NCBI GenBank assembly: GCA_016718155.1
Contig: JADKEH010000001.1
Coordinates: 372,001 to 436,000, forward strand
Reading direction: 5' to 3'
Source of the DNA: Candidatus Rhodoferax randersensis
GTDB taxonomy: Bacteria; Pseudomonadota; Gammaproteobacteria; Burkholderiales; Burkholderiaceae_C
Length of the DNA: 64,000 nucleotides
The position numbers and the translations under genes were made by a program. Within the stretch, counting starts at the first letter, position 1. Every line of letters begins with the position of its first letter. Below are positions 42,872 through 50,812 of the stretch, piece after piece. Below the pieces are notes generated by a model. That model saw only the letters and a list, made by a program, of their open reading frames with translations, had not been told where the DNA came from and ran no database searches.

Positions 42872-43080
42872 AACGTCTCGTCAGTGCGAGCGCAGCGTGG
42901 CAATCCACGGTGTATGTGCCCTTGACAAATTCGTCATTGCGAGTCTCCCGAACCCGGCCCGATACCGCACACGGACCTTGAACCTGATGGCGTCACTGCG
43001 AGCGCAGCGCGGCAGTCCATGGATTCAGGAGTCCTGGATTGCTTCACTGCGTTCGCAATGACGACCGGTTCATGGAAAGG
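42872..43080. repeat. array E of the dispersed mosaic repeat
   Basis: This covers most of the 347-bp gap between the membrane-protein gene and the PPK2 gene. It contains CGTCAGTGCGAGCGCAGCG with TGGCAATCCACGG, CGTCATTGCGAGTCTCCCGA, CCGATACCGCACACGGACC, CGTCACTGCGAGCGCAGCG with CGGCAGTCCATGG, and CTGGATTGCTTCACTGCGTT with CGCAATGACGACC. Nothing coding is supported from 42838 to 43184. Confidence 0.85.
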
Positions 43081-43184
43081 AGCGAAAGCGACGCGGCAAC
43101 GCGCTGTGCTTTCCATGAACGGGTTCTGCGGTCATGCGCTCTGGAAACGACAATGCCGCGCCGGCCACTACCACGGGCCACGGT

Positions 43185-44726
43185 TTACGGGCGCCTTTTG
43201 CCGCGCTTGCCAGACTTCTTGCCGTTGGGCTCGCTTCCGGGTGCGTGCTTGTCCTCCAGCTCAGCCTCCAGCCGCTCGCACAGGGTGCGCAAGATCTTGA
43301 CACGGGCGTAGTTCTTGTCGTTGGCCTCGACCACGGTCCACGGCGCATTGCCGGTGCTGGTGCGCTCGACCATGTCGCAAATGGCATGCTGGTAGGCGGC
43401 CCACTTTTCGCGGTTGCGCCAGTCCTCTTTGGGTGATCTTGAAGCGCTTGAACGCCACCTGCTCACGCGCCTTGAAGCGTTTGAGTTGCTCTTCCTGGCT
43501 GATCTGCAGCCAGAATTTGGCCACGATCACCCCCGGAGTCGGCCAGTTCGTGCTCAAAGTCATTGATCTCGGTGTAGGCGCGCAGCCAGTCGTTTTCGGC
43601 GCAAAACCCTTCCACCCGCTCCACCAGAACCCGGCCATACCAGGTGCGGTCAAAAATGGCCACATGTCCGTGGCGCGGCAAATGGCGCCAGAAACGCCAC
43701 AGATACGGTTGAGCGCGTTCCTCTTCAGTGGGCGCGGCAACCGGGATGACCTGGTATTGCCGCGCGTCCAGCGCCGCGCCAATGCGACGGATGGCACCAC
43801 CCTTGCCCGCGGCGTCGGCACCTTCGAAAGCACACACCAGTGAGCGGGCCTTGAAACGCGGATCACGTGCCAGTTCCGACAGACGCCCCTGCCACTTGGC
43901 CAATTCACTCTCGTAGGGCTTGTCGGCGAGCTTGAGCTTGAGGTTGAGCTCCGACAGCACGTTGCGACCATCGGTGTCCACGCGCACCATGGGCGCCACC
44001 GGCGACTCTTGTTTGTCGGTGCTGGCGAGCTTCTTCTGCATGGCTTCGAGCAAAATCTTGCCAACCGTCAGCGAGCGGTACCGATCGTCGGTCCCCTCCA
44101 CCACCACCCATGGCGCCCACGGGGTGTTGGTCATGCGCAGGAAGTGTCCGGCCACCTCCTGCAACTGGTCATAGGTCTTTAGCCGATCCCAGTTCCACTT
44201 GGTCACGCGCCAGGCGGTCCGTGGGTCACTCTCCAGCGCTTTGAGGCGCGCGTTGCCCGTCCTTGGTCAGATGGAACCAGAACTTCAGTACCAGCGCACC
44301 TCGTTGACCAGCATCGCCTCAAAACGGTTGATCTGGTCGGCGCGGGCGTCGAGTTCCTTGAGCGAGATCTCGTCCTGAATGCGTTGACGGATCGGGTCCG
44401 AGTACCAGGAGCCGGCGAAGATGCCGACGCGTCCCTTGGCCGGCAAGGATCGCCAGTAGCGCCACATGGGTGGACGCGCGCTCCTCGTCGCTGGCTTCAG
44501 AGAAAGCCAAGGTCGAAATGAAGCGCGGGTCCATCCACTCGTAAAGCACATTGATGGTTTCGCCCTTACCGGCGCCGTCCTGGCCACTGATGAGCACCAC
44601 CACCGGGATCTTCTTGCTCTCCTGTAGGTCAACCTGGGCTTCAAGCAGAGAGGAACGCAACAGCAGCACCGCGTCCCGGTAAGCCGTCTTGCCAATTTTG
44701 TGCCCAATTTCCGCAGATTCGAACAT
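43185..44726 (-). pseudogene. pap: two-domain PPK2-type polyphosphate:AMP phosphotransferase, frameshifted
   Basis: The whole gene can be read through if five single-base indels are ignored. The first PPK2 domain runs MFESAEIGHKIGK... with Walker A ISGQDGAGKGETI, then (other frame) GIFAGSWYSDPIRQRI. The second has VVVEGTDDRY, Walker A FEGADAAGKGGAIRRI and FDRTWYGRVLVERVEGF, then KFWLQISQEEQLKRF and EDWRNREKWAAYQHAI to the lysine-rich end. Breaks are near 44478, 44300, 44257, 43532 and 43429. Joined length is about 514 residues, right for Pap, which transfers phosphate from polyphosphate to AMP. No other damage is seen, so the indels may be sequencing errors; otherwise the gene is recently dead. 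Confidence 0.85.
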
Positions 44727-44765
44727 GGATGCTCTCCGGTTGTAATCAGAAGCCGACGGCCGCGA

Positions 44766-45011
44766 TCAGGCTGTGGGTGGGAACTTGCCGCTGGCGAACA
44801 GGCGCTTGGCCGTGGTCACCACAATGAACGACTCCTGAGGACCAAGCTCGGGAAACTGCTCCTTGAGCGTGCGGTAGGCCAGGTGCTCATGCGAGTGCCC
44901 TCCCCACTGACTGGCCTGTTCAAAGAACGGACGCAGCGCCTCGCAGGCCGCAGGAAAAATAGCGCGCACGCCAGGGTGCTTGCGGCGCTCGTCGGTAAAG
45001 GACTCAGACAT
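44766..45011 (-). CDS. small protein of unknown function next to the PPK2 gene
   Basis: This 81-residue soluble protein (MSESFTDERRKHPGVRAIFP...; ...LGPQESFIVVTTAKRLFASGKFPPTA) has no motif known to me. It ends 39 bp before the PPK2 gene start on the same strand, so both may share a transcript. The ATG at 45011 is chosen since the upstream in-frame residues are low-complexity and basic. Existence is supported by an intact frame and neighbour spacing only. Confidence 0.55.
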   Translation of the reverse strand: MSESFTDERRKHPGVRAIFPAACEALRPFFEQASQWGGHSHEHLAYRTLKEQFPELGPQESFIVVTTAKRLFASGKFPPTA

Positions 45012-45195
45012 GGCAACACTCCTCGGTTGGGCCTGGCGGCGCAGCCAATCCACGCCGACCCTCTTGGCCATTCTAGAAGGCTCCAGCGTGAATAGGCGCG
45101 AAATTTTCCAGCATCCGAATGCCCTCGCCCTGGCGCTGCTCGGCTGATAATGGCAGTTGCGCCACGCCAGCGTGCCCAAACCGAAAGACTTGCCC

Positions 45196-45498
45196 ATGAT
45201 TCTTGAACTAGCCGACATCCGCATCCAGCCCGGCCAAAATGCCGCCTTCGAAGCAGCGATCCAAAACGGTGCCCGCGACGTGATCAGCCGGGCCAATGGG
45301 TTTCAGGGATACAAGGTCAACCGTGGCGTGGAAAGCCCCGAACGCTACATCTTGCAGATATTCTGGTCGACGCTGGAGGACCACACGGTCGGGTTTCGCC
45401 AGGGCCCGCTGTTTGCTCAATGGCGCGCCATCGTTGGCCCCTTCTTTGCGGTGCCACCTGTGGTGGAACACTTCGAACTGGTCGCAAAATCTGATTGA
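45196..45498 (+). CDS. antibiotic biosynthesis monooxygenase-fold (ABM) protein
   Basis: This 100-residue protein has the dimeric ferredoxin-like ABM pattern: ILELADIRIQPGQNAAFEAAIQNG, ANGFQGYKVNRGVESPERYILQIFWSTLEDHTVGFRQGPLFAQWRAIVGPFF. Members include quinol monooxygenases and heme-degrading enzymes, but most are uncharacterised; no heme-degradation residues can be assigned here. It is followed 39 bp later by the FAH hydrolase gene in the same direction, possibly one small catabolic operon. Confidence 0.8.
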   Translation: MILELADIRIQPGQNAAFEAAIQNGARDVISRANGFQGYKVNRGVESPERYILQIFWSTLEDHTVGFRQGPLFAQWRAIVGPFFAVPPVVEHFELVAKSD

Positions 45499-45537
45499 CC
45501 GATCACCTCCTCCCCACCCTCACCCTGAGGATGTCAG

Positions 45538-46246
45538 ATGTCCAGCCAAACCCGCTATGTCTTTGCACCCGCACCGCCCGTCAGCGCAGCGATGCGGGGC
45601 AGCACCGAGCGATTTCCCGTACAACGCATCTACTGCGTTGGACGCAACTACGAGGACCACGCCAAGGAGATGGGTTTCACCGGTCGAGAGGCGCCGTTTT
45701 TTCTTCCTCAAGCCGGCCAACGCCCTGCTGGCGGCGGCAGAAGGCGAACCCGTCAGCATGCCCTACCCCAGCCTGACAAAGAACCTGCACCACGAGGTGG
45801 AGCTGGTGGTGGCCATCGGTCTGGGTGGATCACGCATCGCGGCGGCCGATGCGGCGCGCCACATCTTCGGCTACGCCGTGGGCCTGGACATGACCAGGCG
45901 CGACTTGCAAAACGAGATGAAGAAGCAGGGTCGCCCATGGAGCATCGGCAAGGCGTTTGACCATTCGGCGCCGATTGGTCCGATTACCCTGGCGGCGCAG
46001 GCGGGCGGGACGGCGCAAGCCGAGATCGCTCTGGACGTGAATGGCGTCATGCGCCAGCACAGCAATACCAGCAAGCTGATCTGGAGCATCCCGGAAATCA
46101 TCGAGCACTTGTCCGCGGCGTGGGAGTTGCGAGCCGGCGACCTGATCTACACCGGCACGCCAGAGGGCGTGGCCGCCGTGGTGCCAGGTGACCAGATGCG
46201 CGCCACCGTGGCGGGCCTGGCACCCTTGTGCGTCCAGGTGGTGTGA
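45538..46246 (+). pseudogene. fumarylacetoacetate hydrolase-family protein, one frameshift
   Basis: The product begins SSQTRYVFAPAPPVSAAMRGSTERFPVQRIYCVGRNYEDHAKEMGFTGREAPFF, then the frame changes at a T6 run (45697-45702) and continues FLKPANALLAAAEGEPVSMPYP...HHEVELVVAIG to ELRAGDLIYTGTPEGVAAVVPGDQ...VQVV. The metal-binding E-x-E pattern (HHEVELV) and the TGTPEGV motif are intact. The best match by eye is the fumarylpyruvate hydrolase subgroup, which opens the gentisate pathway product. One T too many in the run explains the break, so a read error is likely. About 235 residues when joined. Confidence 0.85.
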
Positions 46247-46250
46247 GCCC

Positions 46251-46796
46251 ATGTTGAGAAGCCCGATCAAACACTGCCGGAACTGCGGCACCACCGTGGT
46301 CTACCGCGTGCCCGATGACGGCGACACCAAGGACCGCGCGGTGTGCGAGGCCTGTGGGACCATCCATTACGAAAATCCCCTCAACGTGGTGGGCACCATT
46401 CCACTGTGGGGCGACAAGGTCTTGCTGTGCCTGCGCAACATCGAGCCACGCAAGGGCAAGTGGACCTTGCCGGCCGGCTTCATGGAACTCGGCGAGACCA
46501 CCGCGCAGGGCGCCGCCCGCGAAACGGACGAGGAGGCCGGCGCGCAGTTCGAGCTGCAGGGACTGTTTGCCGTCCTCAGCGTGGCCCGCGTCGGGCAGGT
46601 GCACATGTTCTACCGCGCACGCTTGACCAGCGAGCAGTTTAAACCCGGCTTTGAGACCATCGAGGCCAGGCTGTTCAGCGAAGACGAGATTCCATGGGAC
46701 GAGATTGCGTTTCGAACCGTCAAGGAAACGCTGGAGCGCTTCTTCGCGGACCGCCGAGCCGGGTCGTTCTCCGTTCACACCATTGACATCGTTTGA
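46251..46796 (+). CDS. Nudix hydrolase with N-terminal zinc ribbon
   Basis: This 181-residue protein opens with a zinc ribbon (KHCRNCGTTVVYRVPDDGDTKDRAVCEACGTIHYENP; two CxxC knuckles) and then a Nudix domain whose box is GFMELGETTAQGAARETDEEAGAQF (G-x5-E-x7-RE-x2-EE-x-G, with T at one position). Such two-part proteins hydrolyse nucleotide diphosphate compounds such as NADH or ADP-ribose; the exact substrate is unknown. It starts four bases after the FAH gene, probably in the same transcript. Confidence 0.9.
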   Translation: MLRSPIKHCRNCGTTVVYRVPDDGDTKDRAVCEACGTIHYENPLNVVGTIPLWGDKVLLCLRNIEPRKGKWTLPAGFMELGETTAQGAARETDEEAGAQFELQGLFAVLSVARVGQVHMFYRARLTSEQFKPGFETIEARLFSEDEIPWDEIAFRTVKETLERFFADRRAGSFSVHTIDIV

Positions 46797-46805
46797 CAGG
46801 CCGGT

Positions 46806-47399
46806 ATGGTGCCACCTCTGAACGCAAGCAGCGAAGTGGCCAACGGCATCCTCAATCTGGTGCTGCTGCCCACGCCGTCCAGCGAGACCCTGGCTGATCA
46901 CCCCCAAGCGCGGGCGCATGACCTGGGCCGCGCGGCTGCCAGACGGGCCAGTCTGCTGGCCGGGTCACTGGCGCTACCCCCGGGTGTGCTGGGTTGGTTG
47001 ACGGTTCTTCCAGAGCTGATTGGTGTCTGGAAGTTGCAGAGGCAACTGGTGTCCGACATTGCGGGGGTGTATGGCAAGACCGCCACCCTGAACCGCGAGC
47101 AGATGCTGTACTGTCTGTTCAAGCATGTGTCGGCGCAGCTCTTTCGTGACGTGGTGGTGCGTGCCGGTGAGCGTGTGCTGATTCGCAGCGCCAGCGTCAA
47201 CGCGCTGCAGGCCCTGGCGCAACGCCTGGGCGTAAAGATCGCTCACGGCACGCTTGGCCGGGGCGCCTCGCGCTTCGTGCCGCTGATCGGCGCCATTGGG
47301 GTCGGCGCCTATGCCTACTACGACACGATGCAAGTGGCCAGGACCGCTAGCGAGCTGTTCGCGCGCGACATCGCCATCGAGCCGGTCCCGATCGAGTGA
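46806..47399 (+). CDS. EcsC-family protein
   Basis: This 197-residue protein has a hydrophobic, alanine-rich character with LGRAAARRASLLAGSLALPPGVLGWLTVLPELIGVWKLQRQLVSDIAGVYGK and the C-terminal GRGASRFVPLIGAIGVGAYAYYDTMQVARTASELF, the two conserved blocks of EcsC-like proteins. EcsC was named from a Bacillus ABC-transporter operon; function in proteobacteria is unknown. It begins nine bases after the Nudix gene. Confidence 0.75.
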   Translation: MVPPLNASSEVANGILNLVLLPTPSSETLADHPQARAHDLGRAAARRASLLAGSLALPPGVLGWLTVLPELIGVWKLQRQLVSDIAGVYGKTATLNREQMLYCLFKHVSAQLFRDVVVRAGERVLIRSASVNALQALAQRLGVKIAHGTLGRGASRFVPLIGAIGVGAYAYYDTMQVARTASELFARDIAIEPVPIE

Positions 47400-47551
47400 G
47401 TCACGCGCGGGCCCAAGTGGGACCGCCGATCGGCACACCGTTACATTTGCCGGACAAAAGCGAACAGACAGAAACAAGGCTTTGGCTGACACTGACACCT
47501 CGCCATCAGGGCCAAGTTCTGCCGGGTCCGATGCGTCCCCCGGAGACCATC

Positions 47552-49348
47552 ATGAACGAGCCTTGCTCCTCGCAGTCAAACCTGACCCCGCCTGTGCCGC
47601 ACCCCCGAAGCAGGGGCCGTAGCTGCCGCGTCGGCGCCACCGGTCTGGCCCTGACCGCGCTGCTGGCGATATCGGCGTGCGGTGGTGGCAGCGGCGGCAC
47701 CCCCGCCACCAACCCCGCCACCAACCCCGATGGCAGCACGCTGGCCGGCAGTGGCAACGAGCCGCCCGCGCAACCCAGCGTGGCAAACCGCCCCAGTCAG
47801 CAGGATGCGGCACGCATGCTGATCCAGGCCACCTTTGGCGCCACCTCGGTTGAAGACATCGAAGCCCTGCGGGTGGAGGGCTTCGAGCGCTGGCTGTGGA
47901 ACCAGTTCAACACGCCGGCCATGTCGCACACCGGCTACCTCGACGCGCAGCGCACCCGCAACGACAAAAGCCGTGCCACCGAGGAGATGAGCTACGAGGC
48001 GGTCTGGCAGCAGTGGTTGACCGGTCCGGACCAGTTGCGCGCGCGTGTCTCGTTCGCCCTGGGCCAGATCGTGGTGATCAGCAATGTGGCACCCGATTTG
48101 CGACCCTACGCCATGTCGTCCTACCTGGACATGCTCAACCGCAATGCCTTTGGCAACTACCGAACGCTGTTGAAAGACGTGACCTTGCACCCGGCCATGG
48201 GTTACTACCTCAACATGATGAAGAGCGAGAAAGACGACCCGGCCCAGGGTATCCACCCGAACGAGAACTACGCCCGCGAAGTGCTGCAACTGTTCTCCAT
48301 TGGTCTGGTCGAGCTGAACCCGGATGGCAGCGCCAAGCTTGGCGGCGAGGGCAAGCCAATCCCGACCTATGGCGAGGCCGAGGTCAAGGGCTTCGCCAAG
48401 GCCTTTTCGGGCTGGACCTTTGCTTCCCAGGATCCTGCCAAACCCAGCCAGTTCCACAAGGGCGACGAAAGCCTCGACAGCAACTGGACCACGCCCATGC
48501 GCGCGTTTGCCAGCAAGCACGCACCCGATGCAAAGAAGCTGCTGGGCAGCACCACTCTGCCAGCAGGGCAGACGCCCGAGAAAGACCTGGAGGACGCCAT
48601 TGACGTCGTCTTCAACCACCCGAACGTCGGCCCCTTCATTGGCCGCCAATTGATCCAGCGGCTGGTGACCAGCAACCCCAGCCGCGCCTACATTGCGCGC
48701 GTGACGGCGGCCTTCAACAACAACGGCGCGGGTGTGCGCGGCGACCTGAAGGCGGTGGTACAGGCGACCCTGCTGGACCCGGAAGCGCGCGCGCCGACTG
48801 CAGGCGCCAGCTACGGCAAGCAACGCGAGCCGGTCATCCGCTTTGCCAACTACCTGCGCGCGCTGGGCGCCCGAAGCAGCAGCGGCATCAACGCCATTCA
48901 CTACCTCGACAGTACCGATGACGGGCTGGGGCAAAGCCCGCTGCTGGCACCGTCCGTCTTCAACTTTTTCTCCCCCAACTTCAGACAGCCCGGCGCCGTT
49001 GCCAGAGCCGGCCTGTACGCGCCAGAGTTTCAGATCACCACGGAGACTTCGGTGGTGGGGTCCCTCAATTTCTTCGCCAGCCTGATCCACAACGGCGGCT
49101 ACGGCTGGGGTGACCACCGCATGGTTCTCAATACCGAGCCACTGGAAGCGCTGGCCAGCGACCCTGGCGCGCTGGTGGCGCGCATCGACGCCCTGTTCTT
49201 TGGCTACCAGATGGGAAGCAGCACGCGCGAGCGGCTGACCCGCATGCTCGTGGCCATGCCGGGCGGTGGCGACTACCAGCGCAAGGAGCGGGTGCAGGCG
49301 GCGCTGATTGTGACTGCCATGTCCCCCGACTACGTCGTCCAGAAGTGA
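47552..49348 (+). CDS. DUF1800 lipoprotein
   Basis: This 598-residue protein has a lipoprotein signal peptide ending TALLAISAC with C43 as the lipidated residue, then a Gly/Thr/Asn-rich spacer. The DUF1800 domain follows from about residue 85: DAARMLIQATFGATSVEDIEALRVEGFERWLWNQF, LKDVTLHPAMGYYLNMMKS, GIHPNENYAREVLQLFSIGL, FNHPNVGPFIGRQLIQRLVTSNPSRAYI, FSPNFRQPG. DUF1800 genes are nearly always paired with DUF1501, as here (9-bp gap). The biochemical role is unknown; several are linked with exported oxidoreductase or capsule/planctomycete-type functions. Confidence 0.88.
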   Translation: MNEPCSSQSNLTPPVPHPRSRGRSCRVGATGLALTALLAISACGGGSGGTPATNPATNPDGSTLAGSGNEPPAQPSVANRPSQQDAARMLIQATFGATSVEDIEALRVEGFERWLWNQFNTPAMSHTGYLDAQRTRNDKSRATEEMSYEAVWQQWLTGPDQLRARVSFALGQIVVISNVAPDLRPYAMSSYLDMLNRNAFGNYRTLLKDVTLHPAMGYYLNMMKSEKDDPAQGIHPNENYAREVLQLFSIGLVELNPDGSAKLGGEGKPIPTYGEAEVKGFAKAFSGWTFASQDPAKPSQFHKGDESLDSNWTTPMRAFASKHAPDAKKLLGSTTLPAGQTPEKDLEDAIDVVFNHPNVGPFIGRQLIQRLVTSNPSRAYIARVTAAFNNNGAGVRGDLKAVVQATLLDPEARAPTAGASYGKQREPVIRFANYLRALGARSSSGINAIHYLDSTDDGLGQSPLLAPSVFNFFSPNFRQPGAVARAGLYAPEFQITTETSVVGSLNFFASLIHNGGYGWGDHRMVLNTEPLEALASDPGALVARIDALFFGYQMGSSTRERLTRMLVAMPGGGDYQRKERVQAALIVTAMSPDYVVQK

Positions 49349-49357
49349 GAGCAGACC

Positions 49358-50728
49358 ATGAACCATCTTCATTCAGGCGCATCCGGCGGCAATCGGCTGC
49401 AGCGTCGCCAACTGCTCAAACTCGCTGGCGCTGCCGGCCTTAGCGGCCTGGGCTTAGGCGCCCTGTCCCACCTTACCGCCGCGGCGCAAAGCGCGGGCGA
49501 TTACAAGGCGCTGGTCTACCTCTTCATGTACGGCGGCAACGACGGCAACAACCTGCTGGTGCCACTGGAGCCCAGCCTGTATGGACAGTACCTGCGCGCG
49601 CGCAGCAATCTGGCGCTGCCACGTGAGACCCTGCTGCCGATCTCGCCCGCCAACAGCGCGGGCCTGCAGTTTGGCCTGCACCCGGCGATGGGCGGCATTC
49701 AGTCGCTGTTTGACCAAGGCAAGGCCGCGCTGCTCGCCAACATCGGAACGCTGGCGGTGCCGACCAGCCGCGCCCAGTGGGACGCACGCAGCGTGCCCTT
49801 GCCGGACAACCTGTTCTCGCACTCGGACCAGCAGGCACAGTGGCAAAGCGCCATCGTCGACGACGCTCCGCGCAGCGGCTGGGGCGGGCGCATGATGGAA
49901 CGCCTGCTGGCCGCCGATACGGTGAACCGGGGCTATGGCGTGCTTTCGGTGGCGGGCGGCAATCTGTGGGAGAACGGCGACCGCAGCCTGGCGGCCTACA
50001 AGGTGTCGGCGTCGGGCAACTTCGGCTTTGACTTCTACGACCCCACCGGTCGCGATCCAGTGTCCACGGCCATCACCGAATCCCTGGCCGAACGGCGCGA
50101 ACACCTGCTGGAGCAGGCCTGGAACGACGTGGTAGGCCGGTCCATCGAGAACCAGCGCGTGCTGACCCAGGCTCTGGAAAGCGCCACGCTGGCCACCGCA
50201 TTCCCCGACACCAGCCTTGGCAGCCAACTGCGCATGGTCGCGCGGCTGGTAGCCGCGCGCTCCCGTCTGGGGCTGCAACGGCAGTGCTTCTTTTGCTCGA
50301 TCGGCGGCTTCGACACGCATGGCGACGACCAGTTGCAGCGTCAGAACGAATTGCTGGGGGAGATCAGCAGCGCCGTGGCCGCTTTTTACGCCGCAACGGT
50401 CGAACTGGGCATGCAGAACAACGTGACCCTGTTCTCGGGTTCAGATTTCGGCCGCACCTTCCAGAGTAATGGCCAGGGCTCGGACCACGCCTGGGGCAGC
50501 CACCACTTCGTGGTTGGTGGCGCGGTCAAGGGCGGCCAACTGGTCGGACGCTTTCCGGATCTGACCCTCAACGGGCCTGACGATGCGGGCGATGGCAAGT
50601 GGATTCCCGGCGTGTCGATCGATCAGTTGGGGGCTACCCTGGGACGCTGGTTTGGCGCGGGCTCTGCCCTGAGCGAAGTGTTTCCGCGATTAGGCAACTT
50701 CGATGCCGACCTCGGCTTCATGGCTTAG
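49358..50728 (+). CDS. DUF1501 protein with twin-arginine signal
   Basis: This 456-residue protein begins with QRRQLLKLAGAAGLSGLGLGALS, a Tat-type signal, then the DUF1501 (sulfatase-like, alkaline-phosphatase fold) pattern: KALVYLFMYGGNDGNNLLVPLE, LHPAMGGIQSLFDQGKAALLANIGTL, SHSDQQAQWQS, GFDTHGDDQLQRQNELLGE, VTLFSGSDFGRTFQSNGQGSDHAWGSHHFVVGGAV. It is expected to be exported folded and to act with the DUF1800 lipoprotein encoded 9 bp upstream. Substrate unknown. Confidence 0.9.
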   Translation: MNHLHSGASGGNRLQRRQLLKLAGAAGLSGLGLGALSHLTAAAQSAGDYKALVYLFMYGGNDGNNLLVPLEPSLYGQYLRARSNLALPRETLLPISPANSAGLQFGLHPAMGGIQSLFDQGKAALLANIGTLAVPTSRAQWDARSVPLPDNLFSHSDQQAQWQSAIVDDAPRSGWGGRMMERLLAADTVNRGYGVLSVAGGNLWENGDRSLAAYKVSASGNFGFDFYDPTGRDPVSTAITESLAERREHLLEQAWNDVVGRSIENQRVLTQALESATLATAFPDTSLGSQLRMVARLVAARSRLGLQRQCFFCSIGGFDTHGDDQLQRQNELLGEISSAVAAFYAATVELGMQNNVTLFSGSDFGRTFQSNGQGSDHAWGSHHFVVGGAVKGGQLVGRFPDLTLNGPDDAGDGKWIPGVSIDQLGATLGRWFGAGSALSEVFPRLGNFDADLGFMA

Positions 50729-50734
50729 TTCCAC

Positions 50735-50810
50735 CGCCGGGCCGCTCCCAAAGTGGAGCGCGCCACCTCGGGGGCAGCGCAGCACACGAAGCGACAAGCG
50801 TGGGGGCTCG
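50735..50810. repeat. possible GC-rich intergenic repeat between convergent genes
   Basis: The 84-bp gap between the DUF1501 gene and the fimV-like gene holds CCGCCGGGCCGCTCCCAA, CCTCGGGGGCAGCGCAGC and AAGCGACAAGCGTGGGGGC. I remember this pattern as a common 3'-end element of Comamonadaceae genomes. A partial match (GCCGGGCCGC) lies in the convergent gap at about 7378. It may be a terminator-like or REP-like sequence. Confidence 0.4.
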
Positions 50811-50812
50811 TA

